DNA of 64,000 bases from Planctomycetota bacterium (GCA_002746535.1 NVWA01000082.1:30676-94675); one strand, 5' to 3'. Counted from the stretch's first letter, positions 46,103 to 55,415 are shown. Numbers and translations: made by a program. The notes: a model not told the origin generated them from the letters alone.

Positions 46103-47065
46103 CTACTTCTTTGATTTATCGTTTGTAAGTTTTATTTGCGGTTCTTTAGCTTTAAAAACTTTGATCTTGCTGACAGAAATTAATTTTACCTTGCTTCGTT
46201 TTTCTTTGCCTAGATCTTGTCCTAAAATTCCAACAAACATATTAGCATAATCTTCTATTTTGATTTTTGGATTTTCACTAATTAAATGAAAAAGAGGCTG
46301 ACCTTCCGTTAGATAAAGAGCATGCGTTGCTTTTCTACCGATGACTTTTCCTAAGCGTTTTACCCATCCTTTTTTCATTTTATTTTTGGTGGTGTCTAAA
46401 ATTATTTTAATTTCTTCGTCGGCATTTTTTTGTATTTCATCTTTTTTTGCTTGTTGTTTTTCCAGCAAAATTTCTGCTTCAGATTTTATTGAATTTTCAT
46501 TTGAAACTTCTTTAGGATCAGAAGTATCATCGCGAACTTCAATATCGTTATTATTTGCTTTCATATCATCTTTAACTATTAAATCATCAATATTACCTTT
46601 TAATACTTTGACAAATTTTGCGTTTCCTGAAACCCAAGCATATGCTTCGGCAGGTGGCGCAATTTGAATCCATTTACCTTGCATTCCTTTAACAGTCACT
46701 TTTGTTTTACGGTTGAACTTAAAGCAGACTACTGATTGTTCATCAGGTCGACTTCTTCCATTGACATTATCACCTAGAATGACTCCGTCAGCACCTTTGA
46801 CCTTTATGTATTTTAGTGAGATGAAAATCTTAGTATCTGCTGGGCATTTTGTTTTATACCAGCCATTTTTTTCTTCATACACAGGTAAAATTGTATCTCG
46901 AGGATACAGACCTAGTGTATATTGATTTGTGTTGGGACCTGTTCGAGCGTGTAAATTAGTTGCTGTTACAACAACCGTTTTAATTGCTTTTTTTTTGTCT
47001 TTACCAATAGCTACTGCCACTAGTAAGACGGATAGAGTAATTGTAAGAAATATTGCTTTTTTCAC
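46103..47065 (-). CDS. Exported bacterial SH3 (SH3b) domain protein
   Basis: A 320-residue secreted protein with a signal peptide (MKKAIFLTITLSVLLVAVAIG). Two SH3b domains follow: residues about 30-95 (ATNLHARTGPNTNQYTLGLY, in part, with WYKTKCP) and about 95-155 (DNVNGRSRPDEQSVVCFKF). SH3b domains often bind peptidoglycan peptides. The rest, 165-320, is a charged linker with helical heptads (LLEKQQAKKDEIQKNADEE) and a C-terminal segment without a recognised fold. The protein probably sits in the periplasm near the wall. It is followed by a terminator; thrC lies 12 bases upstream in the same direction. Confidence 0.8.
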   Translation of the reverse strand: MKKAIFLTITLSVLLVAVAIGKDKKKAIKTVVVTATNLHARTGPNTNQYTLGLYPRDTILPVYEEKNGWYKTKCPADTKIFISLKYIKVKGADGVILGDNVNGRSRPDEQSVVCFKFNRKTKVTVKGMQGKWIQIAPPAEAYAWVSGNAKFVKVLKGNIDDLIVKDDMKANNNDIEVRDDTSDPKEVSNENSIKSEAEILLEKQQAKKDEIQKNADEEIKIILDTTKNKMKKGWVKRLGKVIGRKATHALYLTEGQPLFHLISENPKIKIEDYANMFVGILGQDLGKEKRSKVKLISVSKIKVFKAKEPQIKLTNDKSKK

Positions 47066-47077
47066 TTTTTTGTCTCC

Positions 47078-48421
47078 TTAATTCATTTGATAATTATTTA
47101 TTTTTTCATCAATTATTTGTTTTATTTCTTCAGGATCTGCTGAAGTTTTAATGGGGGCATTCTTGTGTTTAGAAATCACCTTTTCAATTTTTTCTTCATG
47201 GTACTTAGTTTTAAATTCTGAAAATTTTAATCCATGCGCTGTTGAAATAACCACAACACGATCGCCTTTAGATATGGTTTGGTTAGCTATTAGCTTTTCT
47301 AAACAGGCTAAAGCGACACCTGTGTGAGGGCATGTGAAAAGGCCTGTTAAGTCTGCTCTTGCTGAAGCATTTGATAATTCTTCTTCGGAAGCTTGCTCAA
47401 CGATACCGTCAAAATCTTTCAATGCATTAATAGCCTTTTGAATGCTTACGGGGTTTCCAATTCTAATGGCACTAGCTTGTGTTGCTTTTGCCGTAATTGG
47501 TGTAAATGTTTCAAAATTATTTTTATAGCTTTTATAAAGTGGATTTGCATTTTCAGCTTGAGCGCAAACAATTCTGGGTTTCCAATCAATGATTCCTGTT
47601 TCATTCATTTCTTTAAAACCTTTTGCCAACGCAGAAACATTTCCAAGATTCCCACCCGGGATAATTATCCAATCGATGGGTTCCCAATTAAATTGTTGTG
47701 CTAATTCGAAAGAGATTGTTTTTTGACCTTCTATTCTCAAGGAGTTCATGCTATTTGCTAAATAAATGCTGTTGTCTTTTGTTACTTCTTGAACTACTTT
47801 CATACAACCATCAAAGTCTGTATCCATCGAAATTGTGATGGCGCCATTTGATATTGGTTGAATTAGTTGGGCCAGTGAAATTTTATTTTGTGGCAGAAAT
47901 ACTATTGAAGGTATGCCGGCTGTTGCACAATATGCTGACAATGCTGCGGATGTGTCACCTGTTGATGCGCATGCAACCGCTTTTATAGGAGCCCCTTTTT
48001 GAATCATTTCATTTACTTGTGATACTAAAACAGTCATGCCTAGATCTTTGAAAGAACCCGTATGTGTATTGCCACATTGCTTTATCCATAGATCACTAAC
48101 ACCTAATTCTTTTCCTAGGCGTTGAGCCCAGAATAAATTGGTACCACCTTCCTGAAGTGAGACAATGTTTTCCGCATCAATTCCGGGTAGTATAAATTCC
48201 TTTTTACCCCAGACGCCACTTCCATAAGGCCATTCATTTCCCATATGACGAGATTCAAATAACTTACGCCATTCTTTGCCTGAACGTTGCTTTAAAGCAT
48301 CTAAATCTTGAGAGACCTCAAGTAATCCTTCGCCATCTTTGCATTTATAAATGATCTGATCTAAGGGGTAAGTTTCCCCGCAATCATTCATGCATTGGAA
48401 CTTGGCATTAAAGTCGTTCAA
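47078..48421 (-). CDS. thrC: Threonine synthase
   Basis: Converts O-phosphohomoserine to threonine with PLP. The N-terminus contains four Cys (C10, C14, C27 and further) in a short zinc-ribbon-like pattern, as in some long threonine synthases. The PLP lysine is K125 in HTGSFKDLGMT, and the phosphate-binding loop ACASTGDTSAALS is near 148. The glycine-rich GGNLGNVSALAKG is near 255. 447 residues. The next gene downstream, an SH3b protein 12 bases away, has no metabolic connection. No thrA or thrB lies in the window. Confidence 0.93.
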   Translation of the reverse strand: MNDFNAKFQCMNDCGETYPLDQIIYKCKDGEGLLEVSQDLDALKQRSGKEWRKLFESRHMGNEWPYGSGVWGKKEFILPGIDAENIVSLQEGGTNLFWAQRLGKELGVSDLWIKQCGNTHTGSFKDLGMTVLVSQVNEMIQKGAPIKAVACASTGDTSAALSAYCATAGIPSIVFLPQNKISLAQLIQPISNGAITISMDTDFDGCMKVVQEVTKDNSIYLANSMNSLRIEGQKTISFELAQQFNWEPIDWIIIPGGNLGNVSALAKGFKEMNETGIIDWKPRIVCAQAENANPLYKSYKNNFETFTPITAKATQASAIRIGNPVSIQKAINALKDFDGIVEQASEEELSNASARADLTGLFTCPHTGVALACLEKLIANQTISKGDRVVVISTAHGLKFSEFKTKYHEEKIEKVISKHKNAPIKTSADPEEIKQIIDEKINNYQMN

Positions 48422-48547
48422 TTTTCGTCCTAGTTAAAATAACATTATGTCAACTATCTAATCAATTTGAATTGAGCTATTATATGTTTAGACAACTAAA
48501 ATGCAAAGAAGGGAAATATAAAAGAGTTGTAGAATATTAGGATTATT

Positions 48548-48634
48548 ATGGGTTCTGAAATAGCAGAAAATGAGAGAAGAGTTTTATTGAGGAAATTAAC
48601 CTCAAATCCTGTAGAATTCAGCGAAAATTTTTGA
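48548..48634 (+). CDS. 28-residue ORF upstream of argB
   Basis: ATG at 48548 follows AGGA with a 5-base spacing, a good ribosome-binding site, and the frame ends at TGA 48634, 27 bases before argB. The peptide (MGSEIAENERRVLLRKLTS and nine more residues) contains three Arg and could be a small gene or a leader peptide. No terminator/antiterminator pair was seen to support attenuation. Confidence 0.4.
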   Translation: MGSEIAENERRVLLRKLTSNPVEFSENF

Positions 48635-48661
48635 TCTGAATATGTAAAAAAGGTATTTGAA

Positions 48662-49522
48662 GTGAAAAGAGCTATTCAAAAAGCAGAGACTTTAGTTGAA
48701 GCATTGCCCTATATCAAAGAATTTTCGGGCAGTACAATTGTTATAAAATATGGTGGCTCTGCAATGAACGATCAAGATTTAAGAGAATCGACTTTAAAAG
48801 ATATCGTTCTGCTAAAATATTTAGGCATGCGCCCCGTAATTGTTCACGGTGGAGGTAAGCATATTTCTGAGTTGTTAAAACAAGTTGGCAAGGAGGTAAA
48901 ATTTCTGGATGGTTTACGAGTTACTGATAAAGAAACTATGAAGTTTACTCAAATGGTTTTAGCGGGTCAGATAAATAAAGATATGGTGTCAGATATTCAT
49001 AAAGCGGGTGGAAAGGCTTGTGGATTATCTGGTAAAGATGGCCATCTGCTAGAAGCTAAAAAAATGGATAGTGGCTCGAAAGATTATGGTTTTGTTGGAG
49101 AAATAACACAAGTAAATACCGAATTGATTGATCTTGTTCATAGCGGAGGTTTTATTCCAGTCATTTCACCAATTGCAGTTAGTGCTGAAGGAGATTCATT
49201 GAATATTAATGCAGACATTGCCGCCGCCGAAATAGCGATTGCTTTGAACGCTGAAAAGATTATTTATTTAACGGACGTCAATGGAATATTAAGGAATGTT
49301 GATGACCCTACTTCGACTATATCCCACTTGACCCCATCTGAAGTTGAAGTCCTTGATAAAGAGGGTATTTTGAATGAAGGCATGGTTCCTAAAATGAAGA
49401 GTTGTATTCGAGCTATCAAGTTAGGTGTTAAAAAAGTTCATATAATCAACGGTACGACGCCACATTCTATGCTTTTGGAAATATTTACTCAATCTGGTAT
49501 CGGTACTGAAATTGTAGCTTAA
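48662..49522 (+). CDS. argB: Acetylglutamate kinase
   Basis: Second step of arginine synthesis: phosphorylates N-acetylglutamate. The amino acid kinase fold shows IVIKYGGSAM near 26 with Lys29, IVHGGGKHIS near 60, INADIAAAEIAIAL near 182 and KMKSCIRAIKLGVKKVHI near 242 (in part). 286 residues. The start is GTG with AAAGG about 8 bases upstream. Other arg genes are not in the window. The N-terminal extension seen in arginine-inhibited hexameric forms is short here, so feedback inhibition cannot be judged. Confidence 0.95.
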   Translation: MKRAIQKAETLVEALPYIKEFSGSTIVIKYGGSAMNDQDLRESTLKDIVLLKYLGMRPVIVHGGGKHISELLKQVGKEVKFLDGLRVTDKETMKFTQMVLAGQINKDMVSDIHKAGGKACGLSGKDGHLLEAKKMDSGSKDYGFVGEITQVNTELIDLVHSGGFIPVISPIAVSAEGDSLNINADIAAAEIAIALNAEKIIYLTDVNGILRNVDDPTSTISHLTPSEVEVLDKEGILNEGMVPKMKSCIRAIKLGVKKVHIINGTTPHSMLLEIFTQSGIGTEIVA

Positions 49523-49536
49523 TAATAAAATAAATT

Positions 49537-50361
49537 TTGCAGATTATGTTCTCTCCATCAGAAAAACAACTTCAAGCCATTCAAAATATGGAGACTTTTG
49601 CAGGCATACAAAGTCATCGTGAATATTTTGACAATCTAGATGAATTCAATGATTATTGGTTCTTAGTGGACAAGCGTTGCAAGAAAAAAAATCGCTTGCG
49701 TAGTGCGATTGCTGACGGGCATATAACCCAAAAAGAAATTAATGAAAAACATGCAGAAAAGTTATCAAAATATTATAAAAAAAAAGAAGCCTTAGTCGAC
49801 TATGCCACTAAATATACCCTTCGCTATCAACCTACTGAGAAGAAATTAAGAATTCAATTATTGTCAAAAAATAATGATCCGGCGATTGTTGATGAAGTGA
49901 TTGATGAATTACCTATAAAAATTGATGATGAAAAAATTGCTAGGAATAAAATTCAACTCTTAATTAGTCGTGGTAAAAATATTAATTATATTCGATCACA
50001 TCTTTACCAGAAAATGATTAGCGCCGATTTGATTAAAAAGTTAATCAGTGAATTAATTGAAGAGGGCGAGAGTATATTAGATGAGCAAATAATATATAGG
50101 AAAGTAGAAGTCTTAAAACGTAATGGTAAATCTATCCAGTATATTAAGCGTAAATTAATTGAACGCCGTGAAGATGAAGAAATTGTTTCAAAAATTATTG
50201 ATGATGTCTTTGATGAAAATGATGAGAAAGAAATATTAAAGATTGCCGTTGAAAAACTTAAATTAAATAATATTGAAGAGAAAAAGATTATTCAACGTTT
50301 GTTGTCCAAAGGTTTTAAATATAGCGATATTAAGCAAATGTTAAATAGAGATGACGCATAG
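49537..50361 (+). CDS. recX: RecX-like protein with four helical repeats
   Basis: Probable modulator of RecA. RecX proteins have three-helix repeats with a A-x-x-Y-L-x-x-R-x-x-S-x-x-E-L-x-x-x-L pattern. Here I see four: about residues 85-122 (YTLRYQPTEKKLRIQLLSK), 130-170 (LLISRGKNINYIRSHLYQK), 180-218 (VLKRNGKSIQYIKRKLIER) and 230-270 (KLNNIEEKKIIQRLLSKGF). The first and last fit the family best. The N-terminal 80 residues are extra. The start is TTG at 49537 or ATG at 49546. It follows argB after 14 bases, so it is likely co-transcribed; recA is not in the window. Function inferred from repeats only. Confidence 0.7.
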   Translation: MQIMFSPSEKQLQAIQNMETFAGIQSHREYFDNLDEFNDYWFLVDKRCKKKNRLRSAIADGHITQKEINEKHAEKLSKYYKKKEALVDYATKYTLRYQPTEKKLRIQLLSKNNDPAIVDEVIDELPIKIDDEKIARNKIQLLISRGKNINYIRSHLYQKMISADLIKKLISELIEEGESILDEQIIYRKVEVLKRNGKSIQYIKRKLIERREDEEIVSKIIDDVFDENDEKEILKIAVEKLKLNNIEEKKIIQRLLSKGFKYSDIKQMLNRDDA

Positions 50362-50615
50362 GTTTATATTTTTGAATTTAATATTCTCTCATGATTTTCA
50401 CAGCTTTAATTGGTTTTATTAAGAGCACACTAATCATAGTTCTAAGGTGTCTCATTATAGAGCAAACGAATACTTCGAATAAAAACTAATTGTTTTCTTT
50501 TTTCAGTAACTATAATCCTAATGTTTGGTTCAACAATGATTGAATCGACAGCATTCCTCTAGTGTACATTACTTTATCATATACAAATTAAAGCCCCATT
50601 TATAGGAGAATTCTC

Positions 50616-53528
50616 ATGTTCAAAAAGAAAATGTCTTTTCGATTTCATCGATGGACTGCAGTATTTATTTTTTTATCAATTACATCTCTTGGTCTGCAAA
50701 GTCAGGATATTGTCTGTCCGGTAATTGCCGATAATTCTATTGCCAGCTATCACAGTGAAACGAAAGAAAACACCGGTAGTTCGAAAAGTACCAAGATAAA
50801 AGGTCGAGAAAATCAAACGATTATGAAATTTGATTTATCGAAAATCCCAGCGAATAGTAGCATTAAAAAAGCAGTCTTAAGGGTTAAACTTACTACCCCA
50901 ACTTTAGCAATTCGTCAGATAGGTTATTCCACTGTGCCAACTGACTGGATTGAAGGTAAAGGTGCTAAACCGGAAGAGCCTAATAAAGAATTTTCTTGTC
51001 ATTCTTGGCCAGGTGGTGAAGGAAAATACTGGGGTCGAAAAGGCTCAGATATTCTTGAAGTAATTCATGGCAATGGGGGCAATGTTAATGGTTGGGTTTT
51101 AGCAGAACAAAAAAGAGGTCGCTATGAAATTGTTCTTCCTGGTAGAGTTGTGGAAGCAATGATCAAAGATCAAAAAGGTGGTTTGATTCTAATGGATGAA
51201 AGTGGTTGGTGGGCTGGTGCAAGATCAAATATATATATTATGTCGAGAGAATCAAAGACTCCTCCTATCCTTATCGTTACCTTAGGTGGTCAAGATAAAA
51301 CGGCTCCTGGAGAACCAACCATAAAACAAATCCCTGATGACACCGATGATGGGGAAATGTTATTAGAAATTACTTGTAGCGGTGGCGATGGTGATAAGGG
51401 AATGGCTTTAGGATATGATATAAAAATATCGGAAGGCGCTAAGATTGGTGCTAAAAATTGGAAAAGTGCTACTTTTCTACCTAGGTATTTAATTAAGAGA
51501 CCACAAAAAGTTGGAAGTAAAATAAAAATATGGGTGAAAAATTTGAAGCCAGGAGTTTCTTATGACATTGGTATTCAAGCTTATGATGCGGCTGGAAATT
51601 ATTCAAAAATTGTTAGTACAGGAATAATCAAAGCTTCAGGTCCATCAAAAAAACCTGATTTAAATATTCAGCCTATTAAATTTTCAAAAGGTGGTCCATT
51701 GAAAATGAATGGTTTGCAAGTTTGGGCAGTAGATGAATTGATTAAAATTAACCCTATAGATGGAAAGATTCTAGATGGCAGTAAATATATAGATAAGAAG
51801 CATAGAGAAGGCAGTATTACGTGGAATGGAGAAAAAAAATCAATTGAACTCTTTGGTGCAAAGGCAGAAATAGTTTCTTTTAGATTAGCATTAGAGCTAA
51901 GTGATACAGAAAGTCTCAAGAGTATTGCATTATTCCCAAAAGATTTAAAAAATGAAAAAGATACTATTTCTTCCAGTAATATTACTTTTAGAAGAGATTG
52001 GTATGCTAAAACAAAATCCGGTTGGTATGCATGTGCAATGCCCAGATTAAATGGAAAAAATGGAGGAATTATAAGTATACCTGCATCTGACCAAAAAATT
52101 GATGGTCAAAAAAACCAATCAATTTATGTATCGATTGTAATACCAAAAAACACAAATCCTGGAAGTTATTTAGGTGGTATAGTTATCAGTGCTAATGACT
52201 CCAGAGTGACAGTGCCTATCAATTTAAATGTTTACAATGCAACTATTCCAGATCAGATTTCTTATATTATTGAATTAAACAGCTATGGATATAGAGGGGA
52301 TGATGATGAAGCAAAGAAAAAATTTCATGGCATTCATCGTATGGCTCATGAATTTCGTTTAGGTTATAATTCTTTGGGTTATAGCCATTCTGGCAATAGA
52401 ACTTTACCTTTTATCCCAGCTATAAAAGGAGAAGGTAAAGATGCTAAAGTTGAAAGTTGGGATAAGTGGGATTCCTGGATGGGTCCGTTATTGGATGGGT
52501 CCGCTTTCAAAGGATTGCCTCGGGAAGGCACTCCCATCCCACATTATTACTTGCCTTTTTATGAAAGTTATCCTACGAAAATTTATAAAGAATATGCAGG
52601 AGGAATGTTTCATAATAACAAACATGTGAAATCTGATGGAAAATGGAATAGAGATGAATGGCGATTCTATTTATGTAAAAACGATGTTTTTGTTTCTGAT
52701 GGATTCTCTTCTAAATGGAAAGCAGCTGCCATTAGTGTTTCTTTAGACTATAGGAAACATTTTGAAAGTAAAGGTTGGACAAAAACAGAATTTCAAATTT
52801 TTGCCAATAATAAATTATACGGACGCAATAGTGCTAAGAAAAAGACAACCTCTTTATGGACTCTTGATGAACCTAGTTTTGGCCGTGATTTTAGAGCACT
52901 GCAGTTTTTATATGATACTTTTCAAAAACCATTTAAAGGCACTAAATTGAATGTGGTTACTAGAGGTGATGTATCCAGGCCTGAATGGCAGGGAGATAGA
53001 TTAGATGGCGCTTGTGAAGTTTCAGTCGTTTCATCTTCTATATATTCATCGCAGGATATTATCCAAAAAAGAGTTCATGAACATGGAAGCAAATATTGGT
53101 TTTATGGAGGTGGCAAAGGTATAGCGACTGATTTATCACAATTGTCTGGTTTGTATATGAAAACATGGACCTTAGGTTGCGTAGGTGGCTTAGCTTATTG
53201 GACATCCCAGCATGGTAATGATTGGGATGAAGATGATGTTCTGGCCTTGACTTTGTCTAGTAATCATGGTTATACGGGGGCAACACCTACTGATCGAATT
53301 GTTGCACAACGTAGAGCTCAACAGGATATTGAGCTTTTGAACTTGTTGAAAAATAAAAAAGGTTGGTCCTATAGACGTGTTGTTCAAGCTGTTAATTCAA
53401 GCATTGACCTTGCTTCGAAAACAGTCAGGAAAAATGCTGATGATCCTGGAACTACTAGTATGGCTAGCATTAGTGCTGATAAACTATCAGTAGTTAGAAA
53501 AGCCGTATTAGAATTGCTGGCTAAATAG
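50616..53528 (+). CDS. Secreted GH123-like (DUF4091) glycoside hydrolase with CBM-like and FnIII domains
   Basis: Large exported glycosidase. A signal peptide (about 1-30) precedes a DNRLRE/CBM-like domain (31-225, with FDLSKIPANSSIKKAVLRV and the WWAGARSNIYIMS strand), a fibronectin III domain (about 228-340, with YDIGIQAYDAAGNYS) and a catalytic region from about 350. The latter includes LWTLDEPSFGRD, where Asp751-Glu752 match the adjacent acid pair of GH123 N-acetyl-galactosaminidases, and the later segment YWFYGGGKGIATD. 970 residues. A strong AGGAG lies 7 bases upstream of the ATG. A terminator follows the stop. It probably degrades a host or algal glycan in the periplasm or outside the cell. 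Confidence 0.85.
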   Translation: MFKKKMSFRFHRWTAVFIFLSITSLGLQSQDIVCPVIADNSIASYHSETKENTGSSKSTKIKGRENQTIMKFDLSKIPANSSIKKAVLRVKLTTPTLAIRQIGYSTVPTDWIEGKGAKPEEPNKEFSCHSWPGGEGKYWGRKGSDILEVIHGNGGNVNGWVLAEQKRGRYEIVLPGRVVEAMIKDQKGGLILMDESGWWAGARSNIYIMSRESKTPPILIVTLGGQDKTAPGEPTIKQIPDDTDDGEMLLEITCSGGDGDKGMALGYDIKISEGAKIGAKNWKSATFLPRYLIKRPQKVGSKIKIWVKNLKPGVSYDIGIQAYDAAGNYSKIVSTGIIKASGPSKKPDLNIQPIKFSKGGPLKMNGLQVWAVDELIKINPIDGKILDGSKYIDKKHREGSITWNGEKKSIELFGAKAEIVSFRLALELSDTESLKSIALFPKDLKNEKDTISSSNITFRRDWYAKTKSGWYACAMPRLNGKNGGIISIPASDQKIDGQKNQSIYVSIVIPKNTNPGSYLGGIVISANDSRVTVPINLNVYNATIPDQISYIIELNSYGYRGDDDEAKKKFHGIHRMAHEFRLGYNSLGYSHSGNRTLPFIPAIKGEGKDAKVESWDKWDSWMGPLLDGSAFKGLPREGTPIPHYYLPFYESYPTKIYKEYAGGMFHNNKHVKSDGKWNRDEWRFYLCKNDVFVSDGFSSKWKAAAISVSLDYRKHFESKGWTKTEFQIFANNKLYGRNSAKKKTTSLWTLDEPSFGRDFRALQFLYDTFQKPFKGTKLNVVTRGDVSRPEWQGDRLDGACEVSVVSSSIYSSQDIIQKRVHEHGSKYWFYGGGKGIATDLSQLSGLYMKTWTLGCVGGLAYWTSQHGNDWDEDDVLALTLSSNHGYTGATPTDRIVAQRRAQQDIELLNLLKNKKGWSYRRVVQAVNSSIDLASKTVRKNADDPGTTSMASISADKLSVVRKAVLELLAK

Positions 53529-53534
53529 CTTGAT

Positions 53535-53564
53535 AAAAGCCCCTGTTTAGGTAGGGGTTTTTTT
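53535..53564 (+). terminator. Rho-independent terminator after the GH123-like gene
   Basis: Stem of AAAAG-CCCCT and AGGGG-TTTTT (CCCCT at 53540-53544, AGGGG at 53553-53557) with an 8-base loop and seven T residues behind it. Position just after the stop codon supports a true terminator; it also lies close to the AraC gene end on the other strand. Confidence 0.85.
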
Positions 53565-53570
53565 GATTTT

Positions 53571-54404
53571 TTAAATTTTAGTATGAAGCAATAACTTGTA
53601 CTGCCTTGGTGACATGCCAGTTGTCTTTTTGAATTGTTTTGAAAAATGAAATTCATCACAATAATTCAAGAGATTTGACGTTTCTTTTACAGATAAGTTT
53701 TCCTCACATAAATAAAAACCAGCTTTTTCCATTACTAGTGATAACTGAAATTTAGTTAGCGATAGTCCCATTTCATTTTTAAAATATTTTCGAAAAGTAT
53801 CATAGTTAATATTAAAATGACTGGCTAATTCCTGATAATTTATTTCTTCTAAGTAATACTCTTTGATATATGCAATTGTTTTTTGAACCCAACCGGATTT
53901 ATCAATTTGTTTCAAACCTTTAGGTGTTTTTAAAGCATGTGAAATAATTTCTTGCAACTGAATAATTAGAGTTAGTGTATCTGAAGGTTTAGCTTTTCTA
54001 AAGTCATCCATTAATTTTAATAGTTTGCGCCTCCATTCAATTTGAGGTTTTAGTGTAAATATGGGTTGCTTAGGATTTAAAATATTATTAGCTCTGAGAT
54101 AATCAAAAATTTGCCCTTCAAATACAAAATAAAGCGTTTCCCAAGTGGTATTATCTGCCGCTCCATAACAATGTCCTGTATCAGGATAGACCATGATAAA
54201 ATCTCCTGATTCAATATTTTCTTTGTTTCCAAATTCATCGTAATAAAAACCAGCGCCATCGATTAAATAAGCGAAGGCATATTTACCCAAATAACGCATT
54301 TTATTCATTTTGCTAGGGCTATGTGTATGATATCCTGCGAAATTAATGGTTCCTATTGGGCAATTGATTGAGTTTTTATAAATATAATCTTTTCTGTTTT
54401 TCAT
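53571..54404 (-). CDS. AraC-family transcriptional regulator
   Basis: Regulator with an N-terminal cupin-like ligand domain (about 1-110; SGDFIMVYPDTGHCYG and the pattern TWETLYFVFEG) and a C-terminal double HTH (about 170-270; DTFRKYFKNEMGLS as first recognition region and ETSNLLNYCDEFHFSKQFKKTTGMSPRQYK as the second, in part: FHFSKQFKKTTGMSPRQYK). It probably binds a sugar or related ligand. I chose the ATG at 54404 with GGGA 8 bases upstream; an upstream GTG at 54425 would add seven residues. It is divergent from the PhyH gene (about 100 bases apart) and convergent with the GH123-like gene, so it is likely to control one or both. Confidence 0.9.
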   Translation of the reverse strand: MKNRKDYIYKNSINCPIGTINFAGYHTHSPSKMNKMRYLGKYAFAYLIDGAGFYYDEFGNKENIESGDFIMVYPDTGHCYGAADNTTWETLYFVFEGQIFDYLRANNILNPKQPIFTLKPQIEWRRKLLKLMDDFRKAKPSDTLTLIIQLQEIISHALKTPKGLKQIDKSGWVQKTIAYIKEYYLEEINYQELASHFNINYDTFRKYFKNEMGLSLTKFQLSLVMEKAGFYLCEENLSVKETSNLLNYCDEFHFSKQFKKTTGMSPRQYKLLLHTKI

Positions 54405-54501
54405 AAATAAATTCCCAAATAACACATGTTTTCCATTCTACCCATTTGATGAAAATAGAAAAGGGTATAATTCTTCATAAAACTTAAGAGGTGTATATCA
54501 A

Positions 54502-55401
54502 ATGGAAGAATTAATAAACGGTAAAAAATGGGTCAGTGGACTTGATGAATTAGAGGTGGGAAAAGAACTGTTTCAAATGAAGTCATCAAACCATTTACTT
54601 GGTAATGTTGATGCTTTGAACAAACAACTGAAAGATAAAGGCTATTTATATATACGTCAATTTCATAAAGAGGAAGAAATAAAAAAAGCTCAAAAGGATT
54701 TGTCAGTCATTTTAAATAAAAAAAATATGCTTGACCCTAACTGTAAAGACTATGAATTTAAAATTGCTTCGGATAAAAAGGGAGGTTCTCTTTTTTCACA
54801 CGAAGATGTTTATAAATGTCCTAATTATTTAAATGTTGTTAATTCAAAAAATCTAATGAACTTTTTTTCAGATCTACTTGATGATGAAATTTTTACATTT
54901 CCTTATAAGTGGATGCGAGCTGTTGGCGAAGGAGATTCTACAGGTATTCACTATGATGTGGTTTATATGGGTAGAGGTACTCGCAATTTATTAAGTTGTT
55001 GGACGGCATTGGATGATATTCCATTGTGCAAAGGTGGGTTAATAATGGGAGAAGATCAATTTAGAAAAGGCAATCTTAATAAAACATACGGAGAAGTTGA
55101 TGTTGATCGAGACGAGCTTGATAATGGCTGGTTTTCTAAAAGCCCTAAAGAAGTTACTAAGAAATTTGGAGGTCACTGGGTAACATCAAACTTTCGAATG
55201 GGTGACATCGTAATATTCGGAATGTATCAATTTCATGGGTCGTTGGTGAATACTACTAGAGAGCTTCGGTTGAGTTGTGATACTAGATATCAAAGACAAT
55301 CTGAAGAAAAAGACGATCGTTTTATTGGAGTTTATCCTAAACAACACTCTAGTAACCACAGCGTCAAAATGGAAGATTTAAAAGAAGCCTGGGCGGTATA
55401 A
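54502..55401 (+). CDS. PhyH-family Fe(II)/2-oxoglutarate dioxygenase
   Basis: Cupin-fold oxygenase. The 2-His-1-carboxylate triad is His150-x-Asp152 (GIHYDVVY) and His245 (FHGSLVN), and Arg255 (TTRELRL) can bind the 2-oxoglutarate carboxylate. Residues 1-130 form the N-terminal helical part. Length, 299, is normal. The PhyH family hydroxylates many small molecules and lipids; the substrate here is unknown. The gene is divergent from the AraC regulator, whose binding site is probably in the 98-base gap. It meets the VOC gene tail to tail 14 bases later. Confidence 0.88.
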   Translation: MEELINGKKWVSGLDELEVGKELFQMKSSNHLLGNVDALNKQLKDKGYLYIRQFHKEEEIKKAQKDLSVILNKKNMLDPNCKDYEFKIASDKKGGSLFSHEDVYKCPNYLNVVNSKNLMNFFSDLLDDEIFTFPYKWMRAVGEGDSTGIHYDVVYMGRGTRNLLSCWTALDDIPLCKGGLIMGEDQFRKGNLNKTYGEVDVDRDELDNGWFSKSPKEVTKKFGGHWVTSNFRMGDIVIFGMYQFHGSLVNTTRELRLSCDTRYQRQSEEKDDRFIGVYPKQHSSNHSVKMEDLKEAWAV

Positions 55402-55415
55402 CTTTGATTGTAGGT

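Noticed and set aside
48422..48661. Classical attenuator or T-box before argB or thrC
   Set aside because: No terminator/antiterminator hairpins and no T-box motif were seen; only the short ORF remains as a possible leader.
50362..50615. tRNA or small RNA gene in the 254-base gap
   Set aside because: No TTCGAA-type T loop with matching stems or other RNA signature; only AT-rich sequence with the ribosome-binding site of the next gene.
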